Positions 11,301-23,300 of a stretch of 64,000 bases of DNA are shown in pieces. The notes below the pieces were generated by a model that did not search any database, was not told the DNA's origin, and was given only the letters and a program-made list of their open reading frames with translations. This DNA comes from Micromussa lordhowensis (lineage: Eukaryota; Cnidaria; Anthozoa; Scleractinia; Lobophylliidae), in assembly GCA_964020085.1 (NCBI GenBank), contig OZ026607.1, positions 14,041,141 through 14,105,140 of the forward strand, in the 5' to 3' direction. Both the position numbers and the translations under genes were made by a program. Within the stretch, counting starts at the first letter, position 1. Each line of letters begins with the position of its first letter.

Positions 11301-14300
11301 CCCCTTTTAGCTTTTAATAATTTCATTAAAAGATCAAATATTGCTTTTTTAGTATTATTTAACTGTACTGATGGGTCATAACTATGAACAATTGATACTT
11401 CATAAGATTTGACATTACCTCGGAGAGCCCTAGATCGCTCTGTAATAGAGACGTCTTTAGGGATAAATTTTCGATAATATGGAGCGATTTCATCAATCAA
11501 ATTTTTAACCTTTTCTTGAAGTCTTTTAGGTAAAGGTTTTATAGGCCTTATTAGCCTCCTCGGTAAAGGGACTGGTTTTTTTAGATTTTTAGTGCAAGGT
11601 TTTGGTTTTGGGGCATATTTAGTTGGTCTTAATGGTTCTGGTAAATTTGTCGCACTTATTGGATCATCTAATAAGGTACCTCCAACAAATGAGTTTTTTA
11701 GTCTATTTTCTGCAAATAATTTGATTAGTCGATTTTCAACATAGCCTTCCGGGTTCTTACATCTTCGTTGTCCTTGTAGTCCTGGTAGTGGTAGACATGG
11801 AGATTGATTTTGTAAATTACGCTTATGAAAATCTGTCTTTAAATGCTGATATTTTCCCTTTTTTGAATATTTTTTCTTACATAGATCACAATACCAATAA
11901 GATTGTATTGGCATTGGTACCTTTTTGGGTTTAATTTTAATTTTATTAATCATCTATAATATATAATATGTAACTAATTTTTTTTTTTTAAATCTTAACT
12001 TTTTTAAATTATTATTATAAATCAATTAGTGTGCCAGTAACTACATTATTGTGTAAGTTTCTATTATGTTTCTTTGTCTTTAGATGCATATATTTTCCTC
12101 TATAAGTGTAATTTTTTCCATTTCCACATACATCACAATACCAAGCATAACTTTTGAGTTTTTCATTGATATATTTGAATCTCTTTTCTCGTTTCAATTG
12201 TTCTTCTGTAGTTTTTTCCATGTATATAATTATTTATGATATCTAATTTTTTTTTAATTATAAATTTTTTAAATCTTTTAATGGCACCCAACTGTTAAAT
12301 TCATCTGGGTAACCTTTCCATTTGACTAATGCTTTGTCGCCTCGCTTTCGAATAATCTTTTCTATCCTATAGACCTCTTGGTCAGTCTTTTGTAACTCTT
12401 CTCTGTAGAAAGTACCCTTAATTTGCTCACCATTTAAGTCTTTTATCTTATACGTAATAGGATTAGTGAATTGAATTCCGTCTATGATGAAAACTTCTTC
12501 AGTCCAATTTGGAGTATAGCCTTTATCGAAAGTCACCCTTTTGTATTTGCTTATTCGGACTCTATCACCTATCACAAATGCTGGTTTATCATTGTTTTTG
12601 TTTCTATTCGCTAAATCACCATATAAATTAAAATAAACTTTTCCATAGTTTTCAGGTTTTCTAGCTTGGGAAGGCGTCATTCCTATTGATCTATGTCGGC
12701 TGTTGTTATAAGAGGCGAGTATTTTCGGAAGGATGTCAACGTAGACTGTATTGTTTTGCATAGTGAATATCTTATACATTTTATCTTTGATAGTTCTATT
12801 CCATCTCTCACAAACTGATGATTTCTCTTCATTTTCAGTGGAATAGATAGTTATCTTATCCTTAGCTAAGAGATCCAACACATTTTTGTTATAATATTCT
12901 TTTCCTTTGTCTACCCATAACATTTTAGGCTTATTTTTAATGCTTTCAAACGCTTTGGTGACTTCTAAGCCTGTTTTTGTCTTTAGAGGTACTATCCAAC
13001 CATATTTACTGAAAAGGTCTAAGACCATTAAAAGATATTTATAACCTCGGTTCCATTTGCTAAGCTTTTGCATATCAACTAAGTCTGAACACCAGATATC
13101 ATCTACATTATGTGCAATGACTCTTCGCTTGGTAAAATTTCGTTTTATAGGTTTGTGTAACTCATTAGCTAGCACTTCCCATGTATCTAAATTTTCAGCG
13201 TTTTTTTTTTACACCTAAACCAAGTTTTTGCTTTGTATTTTAATACAAAGCAAAAACTTGGTTTAGGTGTAAAAAAAAAAAAAGAAACACTATTAAAATA
13301 GTGTTTCTAGCCAGCCAATGACCCCACTGTCTCTCATTCCAGGGAATTGCATCTAGAGCTCGGACCATTTTCTTGTCAGCCACATTTTTACATGATTTTA
13401 CATTTACTCCCTTGTCAGCACATACTGAGTAATCAACATCGTGTTGCATGGCTATAGCATCTGTCTTACCTGTTGGTTTATCATAGATTTCATAGATTTG
13501 ACCTGTGTTTCGATCCCATTTTACTTGGTTTTCTAAATCATTGTAAGGACCAGTATATTTGTGTCCTGGTAAAGTCCAACCTGCTTTCGGTTTAGGTAAC
13601 TTACCTATTGCTTTATGAATATCGACTCCTTTTCCAGTTCTACCCGCCCCTGACTTTCCAGAAATTTTTTTAGAAATATCGTCAGCCAGAGAGTCAATTG
13701 CTCTATTCAAATACCTTTTACCAATGCCTTTAACCCTATCTTTTACATAGTCTGATTTTATTGCTTTGCTAGCACCAATTTTTCCAAGGTTATACAATCC
13801 TTTTGCACCAGCAGCCAACCCATGGACAATAAGTTCATCAAAACCGCTTCCCTGCATTTCTCCTTTAGATATAAAACGAAATTTTGTAATTCCACATTCA
13901 GCACAAATACATCGCATTGCATTTCTACCATTTTTTGTAATTACAAAAGTTTCAGAATTTGGTACACATTCTGTCCTTTTTCTTTGTCGAACACAATAAG
14001 ATAACATATATTAATTCTAGAGATTATAATTAATATTAAATCTATGGATTTTAATTAATCTATAATATAGCTCCTATGAGGGGAATTCCCTTAAATGGAC
14101 TGTTTTTACCCAGTAATAGCCCTTTCCTTTTCTACCTCTTCCTACTGCCCCTGACTTAACAAATTTAGTTTTTGTTATTCCACATTCTGCACATTTACAT
14201 TTCATCATGGCACGACCATTTCTTGTCTGTACAACCCTTTCTGAACCAGGAACGCACTCTGTCTGTTTTCGTTGTTTTACACAATAGCTTTTTATCTATA

Positions 14301-17300
14301 TAATAATTATTTTTTTTTATTATTTTAATATATTATAATGGAACAAATTGACGTTGAAAAAGAAATACGTAGAATAGAAGCGATGTATAAACATTACAAA
14401 CTTCTTTATAGAAAAATTGCCTTTTTATGTTTTTCTGGAGAAACTAAAAGAGTGAGAAATCTGAGAAATAGCTTGAAAAAAGATTTTAAAAAAATGAGAA
14501 GTCTTCAAAGCAATAGTTTAATGTAAATATAATTTACTAATGTAATTTAATGCAAATTACCAAAATAGTTTTCTATGAATTTTTCATTCTCTTTTGTGTC
14601 AAAGCTAAAAACTTGCAATAAATCGAAATAATCTACTCCTTTATGCATTTCATTCAAGAAATACAAGCAAAAATAGCCACAGGTTGTAGTATAGAGATTC
14701 TGTATTTGTTTGTTTTTGTGTAATAAAGTTAAGTTTTTCTCTTTTGCATGGTTTACCAACTCTTGAAAAGGCGGCATCCCAAAAGAGTCAAAGTAATTTA
14801 TGGTACCATTACGAACATAGGTTGTAACCCAATGACTACCGCTCATATAATGAGGTTCTAAATTATAAATAAAAAGCGCTAACTTATGCTGATGTGGTAC
14901 AGTCTGATCTCTACTTAAAACATTCTCTATAGGTATCTTCAAGTATTTACACCAATCTAAAAGATCAAAATTACTCATTGGGATATCTTTATGGAATTTA
15001 GGCTTTTTTAGTTCCCTTTTTTTTTTCCCCTGCCCCATGTGCCAATAAAAGGTGGTGGTGCCATAGGCATTCCTATACAAGGACCTCCTCCTCCGTCTGA
15101 TTGTCCTATTCGAACTCCTCCTCTTCCTTTTATACTTCCTCCTTTTAATGCATCAATAATCATTGGAATACCAATACTAGCTAGTAACGTGCCAATACCA
15201 CTACCTACTTGTTTTTGTGTAATTTTGAAAAGTAGATCTTCTCCTAATTTATGAGCTCTAGCTAAATCTCCTATTTGTCCTTTAGTCAGTAGATCACCCA
15301 TTTGAGCTAACATATATAGATTTTTATTTGGTACTTGAAACATTTGACCACCACTAATTTTCTTAACTATTTGGCTAGCACCTTCAGAAGCTAACCCTGC
15401 TAAAGCAGACAATCCTAGTGTTTTACCGATAGTTGGTGCTACATTCTTTAATAATGGCATTACTGCGCTAAATATCCCACTACCAGTTTGTCGCCTGATA
15501 TTATTCTTTGATATAGTAATTACCATTCCTTTATTAGCTGTTTTGGCCTTAGCGAGTCTCTTAACAGTATTCATTGGTACCATAAGGACATCAGAACCAC
15601 TTAACGCATTTTTACTTAAGCGTAAACTTATTTCTTCTCTGTGTCTGTAAGCCATAGATAGTTTTCCTTTTTGCCCTTGAGAAAGTGTGACAGAAATTTG
15701 ATGTAATTCAGTCATTATATATTATTTATGAATTTTTAAAAAAGTCCATAAATAATATTTATTTTGTGACATATTACTCATAATCATCTGGATTTAGATC
15801 TTCTTCATCATCTAAGTAAAATTATTAAAAATATCTTCTTCTTCTTTAAATGCTAATTGCATTAATTTTGGTTTTAAAGTAGCACCAAAAGTACCAGTTG
15901 TCAGAGAAAACCAGGCAGCAATAAATTTGACTCTACTTCTTGGTCCTATTTTTACTGATTCATATTCGATCTTTTTTCGATCCCATGTAAAAAAATTTGT
16001 ATCTAGTCTATCATTGCGATAAAAGAGACTAAACTCCATCTTCGATGGGTAATCGAGATATACTCTTTCGTTCACTCTTTCGTTATCAATCATTTTATAA
16101 GGTTTTTTGCAAATTCTTTTCCAAGAACCATCTTGCCCATGTTCATCATATCCTGCTACAGCTTCTCTTGGTATTTTTATAACCTTAGAAAGAGAATGTA
16201 TATAATCAATGAAAAATTGGTCTAATTCTTTGGCTTTATCTAAATATTCACCATCGCAATTTATTTGCATGCTTGTACCTTGATATTCTCCATTTTTATC
16301 ATAGTTTTCATTTAAACCAAATGGTGTATATCCTTCATATTTAACAAATAATGTTTTACCTTTATATAATATTCCAATCTGTGTTCCATTGTGCTTATTC
16401 GGCTTTGGTTTTCTAACAGTTATCTTTGAAGTGTCAATATCAAGAAAATTAACTATTTCTAAATTAACTATTTCTCCTTTCTTTACTCTTTCGTTTTCAC
16501 TTTCGTTTTCACTTTCGTTTTCACTTTCGTTTTCACTTTCGTTTTCACTTTCGTTTTCACTTTCGTTTTCACTTTCGTTTTCACTTTCGTTCTGACTTTC
16601 TTTAACTCTCATATATATTATATTAAAATATTTTTTTTCTAAGTTTGAGTGGCGCTTAGACGTATGACTTATTATTATTATATTAATAATATTATACGAT
16701 AACTAACACTCCCACTTTATCCAGAACAACATCTTCTTCATAAAGAACAATTGCGTGCACTCGAAAATCAGCAGCAGCTGCTTGTGAGAGGCGAAATCTT
16801 ATGTTAAGTTGCTTTGGATCTCGGCTAACCTGTTCTGATTGATAAGTTAAATCAAAATATAACATTGGGTAAAGACTCGAAAAATTAGCGATATTGAGCT
16901 GAGTACCTGTATTATAATCATTCTTTTCCCATGAATAATTCATTAAATCATAATAGATTCTTGTTTTACTTTCTGTATCATATTCAAGTTCTGGATAGAA
17001 GACACCATTACCATATTCAAGACGACAAGTAGCAAGATGACTATTAGCATTAGCAGCATTGAGTTTAAAAGTATCAAAAATATAAGGATTTGCTGTCATA
17101 TCATTTGTCTTAAGTCTCTGGAAGTAGAGGAAAACATGCTGTACTTTATCAATACTAGCTGAGATTCTGAAATCACCACTGTTTCTGGTAGTATCTGAAG
17201 TTTGGTACATTTCTTTAAGGTATTTCCATTTACTAGGTTTTTGGTATTCACTGATGAATTTAGTCATAAGAGCATCTTTTGGTTCTAGTCGGGGTACCCA

Positions 17301-20300
17301 TAGATAAAAACGATCAATTACTAATCTCAATGTATCAACTGCCCCATATAAGACTTCAGCGTCTGGTGTAAGTTCTATTTCAAATTGGAGATCCATTGGA
17401 GGCAACATTCGTCCTTCTAATTCTTCGAAAAAAGAATACCTATTTAATGGAATACTTGTATTAACATGAGCTCTGTTAGCTGTTAATAAACGCCTACTTT
17501 CCAAACCAGTGTTTGTATCATCTGAAGTGGCATCTGTATCTAAATACCATAAGCTATTTTTAGCTGTACTACGCCCAAAATCATCTGAATATTCTAAAAG
17601 ATTTTTTGCAAAAGTTACAAGATGAAGATTATCAGTGTCGTAGACGATTTTTCCAGCACTCTTAATAACCATATGCTTAATTAATGAATGCGATCCATTA
17701 ATAATTGTTGTTCTGGCGTCTGCATTGTCTCCACCATTTGCTTTAAGGTCTAATCGAAATCGCACTTCAAAAAAGGCGTTAAACCAATCAAGCATAATAC
17801 CACGGTCAGTAACATGAAATTTGTAACCTTTCTTTTCTTGCTCTTGAGTATTGGCAGGAGCTCTTATAGCGTCTTGAAGACGAAATTGCACTAGTTCGTT
17901 TCTCTGAACGTACTCTGGTGATCTAAATGCCATTATATATTTTTACAAGATTTTTTTTTATTTAAGAGCGTGCTATTAGATTATTTTATTTAAGAGCGTG
18001 CTATTAAATTATTAATCAGTGTATTAACTTCATCTTGCCTTAGCGGAGTCCTTGCTTTTTTACTAGCGGTCTTTGTGGTCTTTTCACTTTTAAGCCTTTT
18101 TCTAATAAGCTCACCTGATTTCTCTATAACTTTATCAGCAGCCGTTTTACCAACTTTTTCTCCCGCATGAGATACACCAGCTTGTATTGCTTTTTTAGCA
18201 AATGGTTTTAAAACCTGTCCAGTTATAGCACTAGCTACTTTTTTTAGTGGTTTCATAAGATTATCTACTATAATTCCATTGCCACGGTGTTTGTAGACAT
18301 ATCGTCCCGTTCTTGGGTGATAAATCTTTTTGAACTCTCTTGACTTCATATATATAAATTAGGAACTAATTTAAATTTTAAAACCCTCCCTACGGTCGGT
18401 GCCTCACTGCGTTCGGTCTCTAAAATGGAACTTTTTTTAAGATTAATGAAAATGCTGTGTCAGCATGATTTAAATAGACTGGTCTTCTTAAACCGTCAGT
18501 TACATAGATTCGAATACTTGAAACTCTTGTTTTATTGATAGTATTAAATATAACACGACGCGGTTCAAGGGTAAAATTGTAAGAAGGTTTTAAAGTTCCT
18601 GTACCAAAACTAAAAACAATATCTGATTCTCTCCCATCTACTAATGAATCAGAGACTAAATCACAATGAATATTTAGGACATCTGTATCTTCTGATAGGT
18701 TAGGTACTTTGGGGCTAACGTTTCTCTCATCGCTTAAGATCACGTTATCGAATCCTATTAGTTTACCAAAATTTGATTTACTTAGGTCAAGCTGATATTT
18801 TGTATCTAAAGTCACTATGACTCTGAAAGTTGGTTCATCAAAAGTTAAAGTAATTGGAAATTCTTCATCACCATCACCATTAACTATTTTAGTCTTTTCC
18901 TTAATGTAATTATCAATATCAGTGTAATCCCAAACTCCTTTTGGAAAATCAATATCTGTAATGTTTTCCCACCGTCTTTACTGTAAGCTATCTTTTGATT
19001 GCTATAACCAGAATTTATATTTGTCCATGTAAAAGCCATTGAAATAATTTTATTAAAACCAATATACCAAACCCCATCACTGTGTTCATAGTTTAAAGTT
19101 CTAGAAAACCTTGTAGTAAAATCACCTGGACGATTACCAGGTTCATCTTTAACTGCAAAACTACTTAATGAGATTTCTCTCTCCATATATCAATGTAAAT
19201 ATAATTTACTAATGTAAATATTTTTTACTAAACTCCGAAATATTTTTTGACTAACTTTTGATATTGCGACTTATTGATTGATTTTGTTCTTAATAATGTG
19301 TCTAAGATAGTTTGGCCCATATTTCTCATCTTAACGCTTGTATTACCTGCTTCCATTTCACCAATAATTAGTGTTAATTTCTTTAGTAATTCTTTAGCAT
19401 CATTATAGAAATAGACTCCTCTTCCGGTTCTAAGACCTGAACCCTTTGTACTTTTCTTTTTCTGTACTTTTAGATAGTCTCTATATTCTTGAATAGGTAT
19501 TAGTCTTGTATCTGCAAATTTATGTGCCATATCCTTTTCTCGCTCTAGCTTTTCTATTTCATCTTTTGGCAATCCTTTTTTTATGGCTTGTTTTAGTCTG
19601 TTAGTTGAATTTGTCTTAAATTTACTTGTAATACTGCTTATTTCAGAATTTGCTTTTTTTATGTTACTCTCAAGATATATACTACGTTTAAGTGGTGTCA
19701 TTTCTGGTTGGGATAATCTCATTTCAATATCATCATATTTAGGAAGATTTGCACTATCTAAAATTCTATTAATATCTCCTCTATCTAAATCTTCATCATC
19801 ATCATCAGGTGGTGGTTCAATTGCTAAAGGTTCTTTTTCCACAAAAGAATATTCTGGTGGTAAAGATTCATCTCCTTCTTCTAGATTCCAAAAACTAGGA
19901 TCCATTTCATATTTTGGTGGAGGACCTTCAGGTATTTGTTTTTCTGCCTGTGGCGCTACATAATCTTCAAGATCTAATAATCCTTCTACATCCATATCTT
20001 CATATGGATCAACTTCAGGTGCGTAATCAATTTCTTCTTCTGCTTTACCCGCAGGACGTATTCTTATTTGTGGCCTATTCTTAGGCTTTTGTGCCCTTAA
20101 ACCCTCTATGATTTCATCAAGTCTAAAAGATTTTGTTATCCTTGCGTCAGAGGTCTTACTCTTTATCTTCGCTTCAGTGATCTCATCATAAAGCTGATTC
20201 TTCATCCTTCCAGTCTCAGTCCGCTTCTGAGCTAATTGTTTCCAATTTGACAGACTCATATATTAAAAACATTAGTTTTTTTAGATTTTTTATATTATGT

Positions 20301-23300
20301 CACATATTATGTGACATATTATATTGATTTTTGAATTAAAAAACTAAAAAAACTAAAAAAAATTGTTCAGTTATATAGATGAAAATTCCTAATTATGATT
20401 CAGCTTCTAAAAGTGACAGCAATTTCAAAAGACTGCTACCTTATATGCCTTCAGACACTTTTCGAATGTTAATTTGTGGACCAAGCGGTTGTGGTAAAAC
20501 TAACGTTCTCATGCATATGCTTTATAATCTACTCTACTATGATAAGATTTACTTGTTTTCTAAAAATCTCGAGCAGCCGAAGTACAGACAACTATTAGAA
20601 AAATTTCGACCCATTTCAGAAGAGGTTGGTTATGATGTCATAGAAGAGAGTAATGGTGATGTCGTTCCTCTCCAAAGCTTAGATGATGATAACCAAAAAA
20701 TAGTCATCTTTGATGACTATGTTTGTGAACGAAACCAAAAACCTCTAATTGAATATTTTATTGGTGGTCGTCATAAAAATTGCAGTGTAATCTATTTAAG
20801 TCAATCTTATTATCTCACTCCTAAAGACATCAGACTCAATTGCTCTCATTTTTGTATTTTTGATAGTCCAAGTAATGCAGAGACAGCAAGAATGTGCCGT
20901 GAAGTCAATGTACCTAAGAAGCGATTCGAGAGTGCGACTAGCGAACCTTATAGTTTTGCGTACATTGATAAGACAAAAAAGACAATGAGAAAAAATTTCA
21001 ATGAAAATATATAGATGGATAAAATAAAAAGTGAAGAGAAAGTGATGAATGATGTATTAAGAGAAGAGAGAGAGATGAAGTTAGAAATGAATAATATTAC
21101 AAAAAAGAGAAGAATAATTGCTAAAAGATTAACAAAAGAAATATATAAAGAGTTTAATATCATAAATTTTTCATTAGATAATATTATTCAAAAAACAAAA
21201 TGTTTAAAAAAATTTGAAACAAAATACAACACATCTATTCCTGAAAAAATAATATTATTAATTAAAAATCTCAAAATGATAGATTCTGATTACTTAAGAG
21301 ATAAAGAAGAAGAAGAAGAAGAATATAATTTAATTTAAGTTTATATTATTATATATGGGTTATAGCAATGGACAACTTGAAACATCATCAGCAACAGGTA
21401 AAGGTGAAAAAGGTGATCCTGGTTTACCAGGAATTGGATTTAATCTAACTGATGATGGAGATTTTGATATTGATAGTAAGCGATTAACTGAAGTAGCAGA
21501 TCCTATCGATAAAAATGATGCAGCAACAAAAGAGTATGTAGATAATAACCTATCAGCTATTGATTTTTCAGCTTATCTGAAACGAGACGGATCAATAGCA
21601 ATGACTGGTCATTTAAATATGAATAATCATAAGATTAGTGATTTAGAAGATGCTACTAATGATAATGATGCTGTCTCTCTAAAACAATTAAAAAAGATGA
21701 CCGATCATACACCCACAAATTATCATTTGCGACCTAGTTTTTACTTTTTATAAAGATTTTGGTGATAAAGCAGAATTAACTAAATCAAACGTTTCTATTC
21801 CTGGGCATACTGATCATTTTGAACTATTAGAAGCGCCTCGAGAAGGGGCGCAATCTGGTTATGCTTATTCTACTGTTAAACTAGAAAACAATTTAGAAAT
21901 AGATCCTAATTATTCTATTCTTTTTGAAATATTTGGATATGATGGAACAGATATTAGTTACAGATGGTGATTCAGATAGACTATTATTTACAAATGTCAC
22001 TGGTAATGCAAACATAATTGATTTTAGTCATGATTGGTTTAGCAATTACGCAAAAGCTTACATAATATTTAATAGTTCTAAAAGAGATGTGAACATTAGT
22101 ATTCAATTTCGATATTATGGTTCTAGTAACTCTAATTTTAAATTTCTATTTTTTAGTAGATGCGTCAAAGGAATACAAAGGACTAGTTTTGATCATAGAT
22201 TATTTAATGTTAAAAGTACTGATTTTTCAGGAACAATATTAAATTTTGAACCAATCAATATGAAAAATGAAAAGATAATCAATATTGGTAATTCTACTGA
22301 TAAAAAAGACGCTGTCAATAAAGAATATGTTGACGATCAAGACGCTAAACAGGATATTGCTATTAATGATTTATCTTCTAGAAAAGCAGATAGGTCACAA
22401 GTATTACTCCGAAACGGAAGCCAAAACATGACTGGTAATCTATCTATGAATGGAAATAGGATTTTTAGCTTACCTATTCCAACTGGGGCGCAGCAACAGT
22501 GAAATTGTAAAAGTAAATAGTGAAATTGCAAAAGAAAATCCTACTATTAATGAAAATAAAAATTTTATAGAATTAATAGTAAAATATATATTAAGTAATG
22601 ATTCAAAGTTTACTTTAATAAAAGATTTGTATTTTTCTGATAGTAATGAAGGTAGAACACCAAATACATATCTGTTTGTAACTACTGGTGATAACGGAGG
22701 TGATTTCACTTTTTATTATGTCTTCCAGCATAGTGCAAGTACTAATAATGTAATGGCTTTATATATTACATATGCAGGTTTAAGTAATAATGTATTTATT
22801 TTTGTTGATAAAAGCAAAGTAGAAATTTCACGTAATTCTACAATAGATGAACCATCTATAAGTTCATTTAACATTCCAAATAAGTCTTTAGGAAAGCAAG
22901 TTTGGTTTTGGATTTGGGTAATAGGCAAATGAATATAATTTTTAGTGGAATTAGTGCTCCAATTAATATTAATTTGGCTAATGTTGATGATACAAATCAT
23001 AATGTATACAGAATAAATGTAGAAGATAATCCTTTCACTAAAAAGAGAGGATTAATAACTAAAAATATTTATGATAATACCAGTCAAGCTTATCAGTTAA
23101 TAAAAGAATTTGAGAAGAGCGAAGGAACTATTATATAATAAATATAAATAAATATATATGGGACATAGTAATGGACAACATGACAAACCATCAAGAAGAG
23201 AAAAGGTTAAAAAAGGAATAGGCTTCAAAACAACTCCAGACAAACATTTCGATTTACAAAACAAGAGAATAACTAACATTTCCGCTCCAATGGATGACCA

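Noticed and set aside
16488..16592. CRISPR-like array
   Set aside because: It is a 12-bp microsatellite with no spacers, in frame in a coding sequence.
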